Of a DNA stretch of 64,000 bases, positions 1-12,300 are shown one piece after another. Position 1 is the first letter of the stretch; each line of letters starts with the position of its first letter. The notes under the pieces are model-generated. The model worked only from the letters and a program-made list of their open reading frames with translations. It was not told where the DNA came from and did no database searches. The stretch lies in the NCBI GenBank assembly GCA_050084985.1, contig JBITNC010000001.1, positions 58,280,001 to 58,344,000 of the forward strand. The letters run 5' to 3'. The position numbers were made by a program, and so were the translations under genes. The stretch is from Nageia nagi. Taxonomy: Eukaryota; Pinophyta.

Positions 1-2430
1 ATATACTAGATTGTAGAGTTATCATTTCAAAAATCTATGGAGGGATATGTTTATAGATGAAGAATGAAAGATTCAAAGACAAAATAATTCCTCAAGCATA
101 ATGAACTTAACCAAAGGAAATTAGCAAAGAACTTAATTCCAAATTTAAAATTCCTTTTATGAATTAGATATAATCAGATAATAATTCCAAAATTGATTAT
201 TAATCTTGCTAAAGTTAGGAAGGATTCCCATTAAAGTCAATATATCACTTGAAGATAAGATAATCATCTCTGAAAATATGAAACTCACTCCTCAAAAGAC
301 ATGTTGTGGTATGATATGTTGATAAAATAGATTCCTTTATAGATGCAAAGACTAAATAAAAGATCTTTACCAAAGCTAAATTTGTAAAGATTTTCTCAAA
401 TAATCAAGAATACCATTCATCACTCTGTAAATACCACATCTAAATAAATTCATACCATTTCCTTATAACACACATTCTTCTTATCCACCATGTTTCCTAG
501 ATGATTTAGACTATACAAAAGGCATTTTCTATAACTTTTATGTTATGTTTCTTAAAAATAAGTAAAGGGAAGGATACATAAGGATGCATGCAATGTTCAC
601 ATCCATTTTCAAAACAATAACAAATCAACAAGGATGTGGAATTGCAAATATTTTTTCTTTCTATTTCCCTATAACTACCACACTCATTCCTCTCATTCAT
701 CCATCTTATCTTCTCCTTTTTTCACCAAATCTACACCCATTCCTTCCCAAAACCTCTCCTTTGATAATATTCTAGAAAAGAAGCTCAAATAGAGGATAAT
801 CAAAACAAAGAGGTATCAATAATGATAGTTATCTATTATTTTCAACATTTCTAAAAAAGATAAAAAGAAGCAATTTGCTTAAATTGAATTGGAGATTCAT
901 ATTCCAAAATGATTCACATGGTCATAGATCAACAAAATATGTAAACTTGGTAGAGAAAAATCACGATCTACACTAACACATAATAATGAAGAATCAAGTT
1001 TTTTACAAATTATTGTATAGATTGCAATGACATGCTCCTTTACCCATTATGATCCCAAATGGAACCTTCAAACAAGAAAAATCCTTACATAAGGAAGACT
1101 ATAAGGAAGGAAGAAACAAGGAAAAAAATATCTTCTCACCATTTACCTATTTTCTAGTTAGGATATTATCTATAGTTCTTTTTGTTTCCTTAGTTTTTTC
1201 TTCTACCTTCCTCTCTATCATGCCATAGAAATTTAGTTTGTGTTCATTCATTTTTAGGAGATAACAAGGAACTACATGGCCACTACAAACATATTCATAC
1301 ACCATAATTGGATTGATATTTAACTCATTGAAAGACTTTTTCCATAGAGTTAATATTAGTTTAGATAGTGATTTTGTTACTCAAGGTTCTTTTACATTAT
1401 TTAAATGATATCCTATTCTTGTAATTTTGATATATATTTTGTTACAATGAGATAGACTCATTTAACATGAAATTACAATACAATGGAATCTCCTTTGTCG
1501 ACATATCTATTATTCTTGGATGAATGTCATTACCTACTATAGCCTTACATTATTTAAATCTTGTAGTAACTATTCCTCTTGAATATTTCGAATATGTTAC
1601 TACATTATGTGAATGAGAAATTTTTAATATTTATTCTATGTTACTATTTCATTTGTATGACTCTATTACCTAATGGAACAAGGCACTGGTCTTTGTGTGA
1701 TCGAATAGGTGAGCCCATGGTGGTTGATCAATCTCTTTATATTACAAATTATTTCTCTAATACTTGTTGATTATATTTTAGAGTATAGATCTCATGAAAT
1801 ATAAAATAGGGTTACATTCCTAGGCCATTACCAAACACCTTAGATATAGAATATAAGAATTGCCTAAAAACAAGGTCATTATTAGGTGATCTCATACATC
1901 TGTTTACACTAGGAGGGATCAACAATCATGATACTAGTTTTAGTCTCAAAGATGACGGGATGTTAATTATTTTCACAAAATGAGTTGACATCATTTCTAG
2001 GGAAACTTAATCTTTATTTAATAAGATGATGATGGTCTTTGTTGAATGATATACTTTTGGTAAATTCCTACATTAAAAGAATCTAGATCTAGAAAAATTT
2101 GCACTATCAAGGTGTTGGAAACTCTACAATACTAAAATAAAGAAAAGAAAGACCTACAAGCTAGTACACATAAGAAGAAAAGGATAACCTCTCTTTCAAT
2201 AGCTTGAAGATCCTTAGGTACTTTTTAGATTTTCTAGAAAAATGTTCTTACTCAATATATAAAATCTCATATCTAGTAAATATGCACCAATTACACCTTC
2301 CATTCCATATTCATATAATCTTTCATATATATCATTATTGAGTCTAGCAATAAACATCATAATGGTTCAAAATCCTACTACAAATATGGAGACCAAATAG
2401 GTATAGGTATTTAAAATTGACTACTTGGCC
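1..2430. other. AT-rich region without recognisable genes
   Basis: Only short chance open frames (about 63 codons) are present and none resembles a known domain. The part from about 1780 may be leader or LTR sequence of the gypsy element whose gag starts near 2440, but no terminal repeat partner or priming site was found. Confidence 0.6.
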
Positions 2431-2439
2431 CCAATTACA

Positions 2440-3056
2440 TGACCTTCTTGACAAAGCATCCAAATATCTACCTCTCTTACAAGGAAATATTATTGTAACT
2501 GGTGAAAAGCATATCAAATACTTTCTACATGCCAAGATATCTTAGAGGTAGAGCATGAAGATGTTGTCTTAAGACTGTTCTATTAGACTCTAGAAAAACA
2601 TGCTAGAGAATGGTTTCATGCATTACCTATTGCTTCAATAACAACATATGATGCATTAGAGGAAACCTTCTTGAAGATATATGGTGAGAAAAATAATGAA
2701 CAACCTACACTCACAAAGATATCAAAAATCAATAAGAAATATAATTAAACCATTAATGACTTCAATACTAGATTAATCAGATTTAGAAATAAATTGTTTG
2801 GTGATTCCAAAACCAACAATGTACAATCTATTATCCACTATAAACAACCTCTTCTTAGAAAAATGAGACATGATCTTAGATATTTTAGGGCTAAAAATCT
2901 ATAAGAATGTATGGATACTTTCCTTGAGATAGAAAGGGAAATTATATATGTAGGCAAGGATAAGCCTTGTTCCTTAGATTTGGTACTAGTAGAAGGAAAA
3001 TCCAAGAAGGTTGAATTCTTTATTCCCACTAAAGAAGATACCATGAAAAAATTATA
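2440..3056 (+). pseudogene. gag: gypsy element 1 gag
   Basis: Gag would form the cytoplasmic particle that packages element RNA. The translation carries the plant gypsy gag signature: a short LPLLQGN stretch near 2450, then HAREWFHALPIASITTYDAL from about 2595, then ETFLKIYGEK. After this come a TINDFNTRL-type segment (about 2752-2785) and a helix-rich tail ending near 3056. In-frame stops break it at several points, one where a Gln codon is expected (near 2746). Recognition rests on motif order. It is the first coding part of gypsy element 1. Confidence 0.8.
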
Positions 3057-3063
3057 AAGATAA

Positions 3064-3950
3064 ATGTATGAAATGCTCTTAAATTTTAACAACATATTAT
3101 CAATAATAGAGAGATACATTCATTCACAACACAATACATGGGAAGATTCCTCTAACAATAATAATCCTAGAACTCCATTTAGAAAATTTGATGATAGAAT
3201 ATGTAACAACAATTGGAAACTTAGACAAGCTCAAAAAGATATATACTTTGTTCCTAGCACTCCACCTTCATCCATTATCCTAAATCAATATCCATTATAC
3301 TATTCCTATTGTGATTTGCCACATAACCCCTTAGATTATGTTATTTATTTATCATATCAGAAGGAAACAAAAGGAAAAGGAGAGGATTTAGAAATCAACA
3401 TATTATGGAGGCCTAAAGATGAACAAAGAGGAAGAAAATTTGAGCATGATATTATGATTTCTTAGGAACAAATTGATGGACATGCTAAATATGTTGCATT
3501 AGATCATATTCCCTAAACCAAAAAGAAAAATCTTCTTGCAATCCTTCATAAAGCTAACACAATTTAGCAAAAGGATAAAAAAATTGACATTAATGGGATT
3601 AACCTAAGAATAGAATCATTATTGATAAAATCAATTAGCCTAATGACAATAGCAATAATACTAAGGTCCATGATCATGAGCATAATTCAAAGAAGCTACA
3701 TACTTAAGAGGAGCTCATTCCTTAGCTAGAAGTATTTAAAGCTAGAAAAGGATAATCTCTTCATCAAGAAATTGTCCAAAAGAAAAAGAAGCCTAACAAA
3801 CCAATGTTTGATATGGGAGATGAATTTTCTAAACTCAAAGTGTTAGTTAGTCTCAAGGAATTGATGATAGTTCCCAAATACAAATATCAAGTTTGTAAGA
3901 CTTTCAAATTATTTGAAGAAAAATAATTGGTAACATTTGATAAAACTTAT
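3064..3950 (+). pseudogene. gypsy element 1 gag-to-protease spacer
   Basis: A 133-codon open stretch (3064-3465) continues the element after gag. It contains CDLPHNPLDYV (about 3310), resembling the Cys/His segment that takes the place of a zinc knuckle in some plant gypsy gags, and then a charged tail. Between 3480 and 3950 the coding trace continues with stops and is Lys/Glu-rich. No independent function should be assigned; the open frame is a surviving piece of the gag-pol linker. Confidence 0.5.
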
Positions 3951-4400
3951 ACCTCTACATCAAATCTTGATGTACTTAATAAGCCATTTTATATATTACT
4001 AAGGTATGATGATTTTGATAATCATTATGTCATGTATAATTGTATGATAGATAGATGTTATTAATGTGATGCCAAAATAGGTTGTAGATACTCTAGGTTT
4101 AACATGTATCAGAATCATCCCCCTATAGTAGTAATGGATAACTAAAAGGTAGATTGTGTTGGTATAGTAAAGCATGTGTAATTTTAGTTAGATTAACAAC
4201 CTAGAAAAAAATTGCTAATGGATATAGTTGTGGTAAAAGTAAAATCTTCCTTCTCTCTATTATGATCTAGAAGATGGAATAGATTAATTGGAGGTTCTAT
4301 TCAAATAAAATTATCTTATGCCACCATCCTCATTCCTAATAATTCAACAACAATACTTAGGAAAGAACCCTATAAGAAAATGGTAGTTGAAGTTAGATCC
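3950..4400 (+). pseudogene. gypsy element 1 aspartic protease
   Basis: The protease would cleave the gag-pol polyprotein. Despite stops, the series reads PFYILLRYDDF, then YNCMIDRCY at the catalytic position (family consensus CMLDSGAS), then LLMDIVVVKV, and a segment like the WGMLLSR..W..LGG region at about 4235-4290. The active-site DSG is replaced by DRC, so the enzyme is dead even without the stops. It lies between gag and RNase H. Confidence 0.65.
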
Positions 4401-4564
4401 CAGATGATATCATTAACATGAAAAATGAAATTGAATATCATGGTGATGGAGTATATTCAACATGGCATGCACCAATACCTTTCTAAGAAGAATGGATTGA
4501 TGAACACACAATAGAACCTTACCTCATAAAATAGGTTGATGCAAAATTAGAGTTCCTAAAAAAG

Positions 4565-4960
4565 GAGACCATATGGAAAATGCATTTTGATGGGGCCAAA
4601 TGTAGAACTCGTAATGGAGTAGGGTTGTATTTAAAAGATATCAAAGAATCTTATCTAGGAATCCCATACATATTAGAATTTCTTTGTACAAATAATGTTG
4701 TTGAATGTGAAGTATTACTTGGAGAATTAGGGAAAGAAAAAGAATTAGAGATTAATCATGTTGAGATATTTGGAGATGAAAAAATTGATCATAAACCAAA
4801 TCAAAGGAGTCTACAAAACAAAATACCCAAGGCTAAGTCAGTATAGAAAAGTTGTGTTAGATGAAATAGAAATTTTTTTTACCCTTCACTCTAACCTTTG
4901 TTCTAATAAGGTTAAATAGAATGGTTGACTTAGTGGTAGTACATGCAATTGATAGAGAGA
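4565..4960 (+). pseudogene. gypsy element 1 RNase H domain placed before RT
   Basis: The best-preserved part is 4580-4846: it begins WKMHFDGAKCRTRNGVG, followed by LEFLCTNNVVECEVLLGEL and VEIFGDEKI. These match the plant retroelement RNase H pattern W.L.FDGA...G.GAG / LEF..TNN.AEYEALL.GL / GDS. Putative catalytic residues are the Asp of FDGA, a Glu in the VVECE segment and the Asp of FGDE. A frameshifted continuation to about 4960 resembles the tail ending in a NK.ADSLA-type motif. RNase H removes the RNA strand of the hybrid during reverse transcription. Unlike the usual RT-RNase H order, this copy precedes RT. It looks like the extra RNase H of Tat-type elements, but an unplaced ordinary RNase H cannot be excluded. 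Confidence 0.7.
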
Positions 4961-5209
4961 TTCCTGAGATATATTAGCAATTCATGCAAAATAATCCAAT
5001 TGTTTTAATTAATAAACCTTCAGTGCTAGATAATATTATTTATATGCAAGTGTTTGAGGATGAAATTCATATTCAATATTTCATGGAGGTTGAAAGAGAA
5101 TATGCTAACCACATATGTGATGAAGGGGATGAAAATAACCTAGTACAAGAAATTGGCATCTATTCCTAGGGCCTAATAGTACTAGATGCATTGGATGATG
5201 AAACTTAAG

Positions 5210-5706
5210 AGAGCATATGCCCTTTTTTTTCACTCAACCTAATATCAAGTTGGAATCTGAAGATATAAATGTGGGGAATGAGCTAGATAGGAGGTATGTA
5301 AAGATTGATTCTGAATTACTTCTTGAAGAGAAAGTAGAATGCCATAAATTCTAAAAGAAAAATAGGGATATTTTTGCATGGGGATATGATGAGCTTAAAA
5401 CTTTCAAACCTTCTTTCCTAATACAATTATTCCTTTGAGAGAAGAAATGGCTCCTTTTAAGCAAAAGTAGAGGAAATTTAATCCTAATATATTCCCTCTA
5501 ATGCAAAAGGAAATCGAGAAGCTAGAGGATGCAAAAATTATAAAAAAGGATAAGATATTCTTCTTGGATTTCAAACTTAGTGCTTGTAAGGAAAAGCACA
5601 GGGGAAATTATGCTATGTATGGATTTTAGAAATCTAAATAAAAGTTTCCTAAAGCATAATTATCCTCTACCTAACATGGATTTGTTATTACAAGCAGTAG
5701 TTGGTT
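5210..5706 (+). pseudogene. gypsy element 1 reverse transcriptase, N-terminal part
   Basis: The trace begins with a linker, passes DIFAWGYDEL (about 5370) and IIPLREEMAPFKQKQRKFNP (about 5420), then LMQKEIEKLEDAKII, and ends with the region matching VCMDFRNLNKSFLKHNYPLP and LLLQAVVG. That is the fingers region of a gypsy RT. The palm with the YxDD-type catalytic box is absent because the homology stops at about 5706. At least three frameshifts occur. The family call is secure; function is lost. Confidence 0.75.
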
Positions 5707-6241
5707 AACAATATTTATTTGTTTGTCTAGCATAGATTTGACCTTGATATGTCGTTCTTAATTCCTCTTAGATCTTCTTTGACTTAGATCTTCAACTTAA
5801 CAAGTATTGCAATTGATAAGTGATCAAATGATGTGCTCTTATTCAAGTAATAATAATTAGCAAAAAAAGTCCAAAATAACATCTAATTTGATATGATGTA
5901 AAGTAATATATCTAGAGAGAGAGAGAGATATCATTTTAAGATAATTTAAGTCCATCGATATTTGGTTGACAATATTTATTTATTTATTTTGCATAGATTT
6001 GACCTTGATATGTCGTTCTTAATTCCTCTTAGATCTTCTTTGACTTAGATATTCAACTTTATAACCAAAATATCAAATGCAAAAGCTACCTTACATTGGT
6101 CAAGGGGTTTTTATATATTTTCTTTAACAAGTATCACAATTGATAAGTGATCAAATGATGTGCTCTTATTCAAGTAATAATAATTAGCAAAAAAAGTCCA
6201 AAATAACATCTGATTTGATATGATGTAAAGTAATATATCTA
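5701..6241. repeat. Imperfect direct duplication, two units
   Basis: Unit 1 is 5701-5914 and unit 2 is 5962-6241. Both start TTGGTTRACAATATTTATTT and end with TGATGTAAAGTAATATATCT. Unit 2 carries about 66 extra bases after TTGACTTAGAT that are missing from unit 1. The spacer contains a short GA run (about 5914-5928). Unit 1 starts where the RT homology of gypsy element 1 ends, so the duplicated block marks the truncation point. Confidence 0.9.
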
Positions 6242-6920
6242 AAAATATAATAACTCTTTTTTCAAAAATATTAAGATGACCTATGTGAACAATATAATGA
6301 TTCTCTAAAATTATTTAAATTATTGAAAATTATTATGATCATGCAAAAATGTGATAATAATTTATAAAAATATTACAAGAATATCCATAAAATTATCAAG
6401 TATTGATTACAAGTTTCAAAACTTGTAAACAAGAAGACTACTCTCAAAAGTACTTATATATTTATAAGTTCAACTAGTAAAAAGATAACTTTATAAAAGG
6501 TTTGGACTCTTTTATGTATTAACTCTTAATTGTTCTATTGTATGTATTTATATTCAAATGAAATATTTTTCAAATTTACTAAAATAAAGCAAATTCAAAT
6601 TATGAACCTTATTTTTAAGCAATAAACTAACCAATTAAATCATTTAAAAATTATTATGTAAATAAACAACATTCATATTAAAATAGTAAATAGAACATAC
6701 AGAAATTACAAAAATATATTTCACAAAAGTATCAATTTAGAATTGAATAGAAATCCTTCAACATTGATTTTTGGAACCTATGTTATCTCGAAGTCTGTTT
6801 TTAAGAAAAGTTGTGTCAAAGGCTTTCACTCCATGATTAAACATTGAATTCTCTTTTATTGTGAGGGAAGAAAAAACAAGTATCTTCCTTATTCAACTAC
6901 CTAATTAATCACTAAAGTTT
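6242..6920. other. AT-rich spacer, nothing recognised
   Basis: Very AT-rich sequence with no coding trace or repeat pair that I could see. Confidence 0.6.
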
Positions 6921-6924
6921 ATTC

Positions 6925-7405
6925 AACATTCATGGGCAATCTTTATTTAGATGACACTCTTGGATTGATGTCATAGAATCATGAAGCTACTGCAGAACCG
7001 GCATATATTGTGTTTGGCATGCATGATCTCTTAATTTGCATTAATCAAAGCCCATATCTGTGAGGGGTAAGATTATATGAATCAAGCACTTCAACACTGT
7101 GCAGGTTTAATTTCCTTAATTTAATGAATCAAAATCATGAATGCCCTGCAACTCTCTGACCATCAATTTAAAACAATTATTATAGATGAAAACTGTGTCT
7201 AACGGTGTAGCCCGTGAGTACCATTAATTGAGACATCTGGAAGACCGTTGATCTTCTTGTTCAGGCTGCCTAACATGCTTCTGAATACAGATAATGAATT
7301 GTCAGATTCCAGCTCTCTAATTTGTCTTCTTGCATACAACGACAAGCCGGAGCAGGTTTTGTTTGTATTGTGGAAAGGTTTGTAGATACATAGAAGAATC
7401 TCCAT
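6925..7405 (-). CDS. Candidate 3' terminal exon and UTR of an unidentified gene
   Basis: On the minus strand an open frame runs 7405-7199 and ends in a stop. Its second half reads RRQIRELESDNSLSVFRS then LNKKINGLPDVSING, with balanced codon use and higher GC than the surrounding repeats. Downstream, the minus strand carries CTAAATAAAG (about 6943-6952), a plausible polyadenylation signal, and GAATAAAC further on. The true exon start is unknown; an acceptor may lie inside the frame. I do not recognise the family. It could be a host gene 3' end, a pseudogene, or chance in a less decayed stretch. Confidence 0.3.
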
Positions 7406-7649
7406 GAATTGTCACCGTCAATGTCCATTAAGGTCTTCATGTTCAGATGACAGCAATCGGACAAACAAATTAACAGTTGTACAGTGGTATACGGGAGTTG
7501 GCCTCATCATAACAATATAGTTGTTTAATTCTTCTTTGTAAGATTGCTTGAAATAGAAACCAGACAAGGAACACAGAATCCAGTGCCAATCCAATTGCCA
7601 TTCTTCCAAACCATAAGTAAATAACATTCACTTTTCATAAGTTATATAC

Positions 7650-7835
7650 AATACCTTCAAAATAGAAAGATGTTAGAAGCAGTTAGAGAGATACAGATGT
7701 TTATGTTATTTATAAGAATGTCTTCTTCTTGCTTCCACACTATTGAACTGAATGCGTTCAGTGTCTGCAAGTGTTTTCCAGTTAACTCATATTCAAGGAA
7801 AATATCAATATTAGCCTCATTTCTCTTGATCATAC
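7650..7835 (-). CDS. Possible upstream exon, unidentified
   Basis: The minus strand has a Met-initiated frame of about 58 codons starting near 7835, beginning MIKRNEANIDIFLEYELTGK and continuing to a stop near 7650. Its composition fits the same GC-richer island as the candidate exon at 7199-7405. No domain is recognised and no splice donor could be fixed, so a link to that exon is only an inference. Confidence 0.2.
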
Positions 7836-8059
7836 ATTTTTTTTTTTGATGTTTCTAATTATGATAGGAGTAAGAATAAGCTACAAATGATGGCACTTCA
7901 ATTAGGTTCAATCATAACCTCTCCTAAATCCAGATAATTGATGTAAATCCTTAACACACATTATCAAACTCTTGTAGTAATCTCTCGCATCAGTCACAAC
8001 CATGGTTGAAATTGTGGAAACAATATATATATCAACTCCATTTGAAACATGATGTAAAC

Positions 8060-8347
8060 CAATCTAAAATCTCATTTCATTGAAAATTTACAACAAGGGC
8101 GAAAAACTCATTGAAATTCTAATATACATGGGACCAAAAACCAGCCCATGTAGGCATTGTTGAAAAACCAACGGAAAATGTGTCTTAACACAGTGAACTG
8201 CAGGCACAACAGAATAAAGCAAATTTATATTACAACTAGGCATGTCACATACTCTTTGGACGTATCAGAGAGCTCCAATTAGGACCAAGGCTACCGAAGC
8301 AGAGCTTTAAATACTGGCATCCTAAAAGCCGCTACACCACAATATTT
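8060..8347 (-). CDS. Candidate terminal exon and 3' UTR of an unidentified gene
   Basis: Reading the minus strand, a pyrimidine-rich tract ends in TTTTGTTGCAG (AG at 8349-8348). It is followed by 18 codons, KYCGVAAFRMPVFKALLR, and a TAG stop (8293-8291). The following 230 bases look like a plant 3' UTR: T-rich, with AATATAAATTTG (about 8222-8233) and TTTCAATGAAATG (about 8075-8087) as possible poly(A) signals. This is the clearest splice-acceptor-plus-stop arrangement in the window. The protein family is not recognised, and the 5' exons are not established. Confidence 0.35.
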
Positions 8348-8606
8348 CTGCAACAAAACGACCAACAACAACTGGAAGAATAAAAACAACAATTGTAATC
8401 CATTTGTTTTAATTTTATGACAAAAAATTAGCTATAAATTAAATTGCTATCATACCAATCCCATCTATCATCGTAAACTCTGAAATCCTTACAACGACCA
8501 TGAACTCAAAATCATTCAAGAATTCACAACCATTCTGGACAAACACCAACAAAAAGGATCAGAAATTTTGGCAAAAGTTATCCCTATTTCTACCATCTGA
8601 TTCCTC

Positions 8607-8942
8607 TCATATCTTCTTTGTTCTATTCCTTTTCTCTTGTGGGTATCTGACAATAAACCCTAGAAAGGTGTTATTCAGCTTAAGCAAACAATACATTGCC
8701 TTCTTGAGCTCAAATTGATTCGGTGAACCAAAACCAAGAATGTGATTTTTGTCAAAAATGTGATATATGTTGGGCAATGGTGTCCTTGGAAAGTGGGAAT
8801 CGATGTGTACAAGTAGTGCAATTTGCATGGAAGGCACTTTTGATTGCTTTGATAAGAGCGCACCAGCTTTGGCAGAAAGAAAGATAGACATTTGTGCTGT
8901 CAAGTTCCGTGCCAAGTTGAGCCAAAGACTTTCTTTCTCCAA
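8607..8942 (-). CDS. Open frame in the GC-richer island, unidentified
   Basis: A minus-strand frame of about 111 codons spans 8942-8607; no ATG starts it at the 5' end (the first codon is TTG), so any coding use would be as an internal exon. It includes AKAGALLSKQSKVPSMQIAL and ends with YPQEKRNRTKKI. An overlapping minus frame over 8940-8750 is also open, so neither can be chosen confidently. It lies upstream of the candidate terminal exon at 8347 and may belong to the same gene or to its introns. No domain recognised. Confidence 0.2.
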   Translation of the reverse strand: MEKESLWLNLARNLTAQMSIFLSAKAGALLSKQSKVPSMQIALLVHIDSHFPRTPLPNIYHIFDKNHILGFGSPNQFELKKAMYCLLKLNNTFLGFIVRYPQEKRNRTKKI

Positions 8943-9399
8943 TTCATACTATCTCTGGCAGATTATAAACCCAATGTGCAGGTGCTCTTAACACCCAAAG
9001 GGAAAGCATTGAACGTTACTGAGAATCGAGATGACTGATAATCACTTGTCCAAGAGATTTGAGTGAATCCAACTCATTGGGAGCTACACCATCCTGCTTT
9101 TTGCAGCTGGGTAATTATGACGGGCGTGATTGATCGATGAAGTCATTACTGGATTTTCATCCTCACAAACTCCGTGTTTCATGTCCATGATTTGCGTGGG
9201 GTGGTCATGATAGGACGCTTATCGCATGGGATTTTGTTTGTAATTTCAACCAAGATTAAGGTGAAGAATTAGCCAACAATGAGTCTGATTTGAAAGGGCA
9301 TGGAAGACAAATCAAGACCACTCAAGGCTACTCAGGAATCTAAACAAGATCATCACACGAGATTTTGTGAGAATTACCATAGAGTAAGCTAAGATTGGG

Positions 9400-12300
9400 A
9401 TGGCAAAAAAACAAATAATGTTAGTAACAGGCATACGTGGCTAAATAAGGAGAATTACGGAGCAGAACAAGGAGAATTAGAAATACCATGCAATTTTCTA
9501 AGACTTGAGGAGCTAGATCATATATATATATGTTATTTCTAAAATATCGTATTAACTTGCAATTTGCAAAAAAATAAGAATGATATCAGATACACACAAA
9601 TAGCATTTTAGAAGGAAAATCATGTCTAGATTCTACATTAACTCCTATAAAAATAGCATTTTAGAAGGAAAACCATGTCTAGACTCTATATTAACTCCTC
9701 GATAACTCAAACTAGAAGTATAACATGATGCAAAATCCAAAATAAGCCTTTACACATGAGGCTTTTACAAGTAAAACAACAAGAAGAAGCCTCTTCAAAG
9801 GAGCTATCCATATGAATGCTTTGCTTTTTCCCCTTGCTCAATGGCCAATGCTCAATGCTGTAATGCTAAAAACCCTTGAAACTTGAAAGCTGATTGTGAG
9901 TAAGTGTTTTGATGTTAGAAATGAGAGAGGACAAGTTAAAATGGAAGAGGGCAAGTGATTTTTTACAGTGACTAAAAAGGGCAAAGGATGTTCAAAGATT
10001 CTTCATTGGAGTTACATGGGTGAACCATATTTTTATTGGATTAATTAGTTTTTGTGTGCATTAAATAAAAAAACTTAAATATTAAATAAATTATATAAAG
10101 TTTTTGTAGGATAAAAGTTCTTTTACATATTTTTGTAAGTTTTTGTTATTAATATTTAATCTTTAGTATTATTAAAAGCTTTTATGAATCGTATTATACT
10201 TTAAATTTATCGAACACTTGATTATATTTTTATCTCTTTGCATATTATATCATACATATTTGTAAATATTTATTGTTTGTTATTGAAAGATTTCAATCAT
10301 GCATTTCTTAGATATCAAATTCTTTAATCTGCCTCAATATCTTATCTCTCTATCTTAAAATAGTGATGAAATTATTAAAGATTGTTGTAGATCAATCATG
10401 AATTGTTATATGCAACATTTTATAATTTATTACCATATGCCCTTTATGAAGGATGAGAAGATTTGAATGTTGACATTATAACAAAGTGTATTTTATTTAT
10501 GTTATTTTATTCATCATATATCTTTTTTTATGTAAGAAAAAAATATATTAAAAGTAGTTTTTCAAGGAGAAAACCTAAGATAGTTACATCTCTAGATACT
10601 TTATTTTTTAAGTAAATAGTAGCATAGCTTCTGAAAACATCTAAGCAACAAAGTGAAGCAAAATACTATAAGTAGTACATAAGATTAATAATTTCAAAAA
10701 GAAACTTGCAATTGCAAAATTAAGAGCTAATTCACATGAACTTCAGAGTAGATTAATAACACTAAAAATACCTTAAGATAAAAGAATTTGTAAATTTTGT
10801 AACCTAAATGCCATACAAGATAAGACTCATTTTCTCTTTTATTTCCCACTCTATAAAGACATAAGAGAAATTTGCAAAGGTATTTGTGATTACAATTTAA
10901 TCCATGAATTCTTGAACCTAGATAATCAAAATACACTTGCCAATTTTACTATACAAGTTAATTATAAGAGTAATAATCATTCAAATACTTAAATAAAATA
11001 TTTTCTTTTCTTGTCTAGATAAATTTTTATAGGTCCTACCAATCTTTAAATTTGGAAGGATGATAAAAGATTTATCATATCATATCATAATTACATTGAT
11101 AGTTAATAGAGGATTATCACCTATTACATATCAATGGGGATAAATTCTTCAAAATAAATAAAAAATAAAATTGACCACTTTTTAGGTCATCAGTTGTGAC
11201 TAAGCTTTTAGTCCTATTCATATCTATACTTTAGCTTTTTGTAGTCCTTTGAAATATTTTAATATTCCATGGTTTGAATATTCAAATTTTGATAGCAATA
11301 ATCATCATCAATTTTATCTTGTCTACCTCCCACCAATAATTACTACCAAATTACTATTTCAAGAATCCACTTTAATTCAAGTTGCATGCATGTAGTTGAG
11401 CTTTTAATGTTTTCAATATGTTCTTGTTGTGATTAGATCTTATTCTATTCTAAAACATAGGCATCCATAATATTTTGTTGACTTATACTGCACACACCAT
11501 ATCTAGTATCAAAGTTATTAAGTCCCTTACACACAACTTCTTTGCTCAAGGAATATATAGGGATATTTTTGTAGTAATAGTGTTCATTTTTGTATCATAT
11601 CATTTAACAATATTAATAGTAAGAGATACTACTTTGCAACTCTCTTATATGGTTGTGTGGTGTTTTTTCCAATTTGGGGCATGTATGTGTGAGAAAATAC
11701 TTACAAATATTTGCATAGATGACTTGGAGAAAAACCAAGGTGATATTTATCTATTTTTTGGTACTTTAACTAGGTGGGTATTCATTAGTTTTACATATTG
11801 TACATCTATTCAAGAGTTATTTATGGTTATCTCAAAATACCCCTTTTTCGGATTAGTTTTCTTCTAGAAGTTATAACATTTTTTCTATGTATCCTTTTGA
11901 TGTGATTCCTTTTTTGGTGGATATATGGTTTCAATACCTTTCCAATAATATATAACATACCATACTTTATTGGTAAATCACACTCAAAATTTATAATTTT
12001 CTAGCATGCACTTACCTAGTCCTACTAAGTAAAACATGTATAGTGTTTCACTTCCAACTATGTTTTGAACCATCTATTTTCCTATATATTATTGATAACT
12101 TTTCAATAATGTTTCAATGGTATATAACACTTTATGTTTTACTTAACATTTTACATGATTTATCTAATTTTTCATGACCACATATGACCAACTTTAGATC
12201 TATATCGAATCTAAATTTTGTCTCTATATAGGATCCAAAATTTAAATTATATATTCTATTTAGACTCAAATTTTGTATTGTTGAAATCATCTATAGACAC

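Larger units (their letters stand above)
2435..5706 (+). mobile_element. Gypsy element 1, degenerate Ty3/gypsy retrotransposon, 3'-truncated
   Basis: Successive decayed segments on the plus strand read as gag, protease, an RNase H domain and the N-terminal part of reverse transcriptase. Many stops and frameshifts separate them, so it cannot make a polyprotein. RNase H lies before RT, an order I recall from some plant Tat-like gypsy elements. The RT trace stops abruptly at about 5706, where a tandemly duplicated non-coding block begins. No LTR, priming site or integrase is visible, so only the middle of the element survives. Sequence shows the domains and their order; the lineage is from memory. 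Confidence 0.85.

Noticed and set aside
8500-8991. Two plus-strand open frames in the GC-richer island
   Set aside because: The splice acceptor, stop and UTR-like signals in this region are all on the minus strand; the plus frames have no supporting signal.
11475-11867. 130-codon plus-strand open frame
   Set aside because: Hydrophobic, Phe/Ile/Tyr-rich product expected from AT-rich DNA; no domain, no splice or promoter context, no homologous copy in the window.
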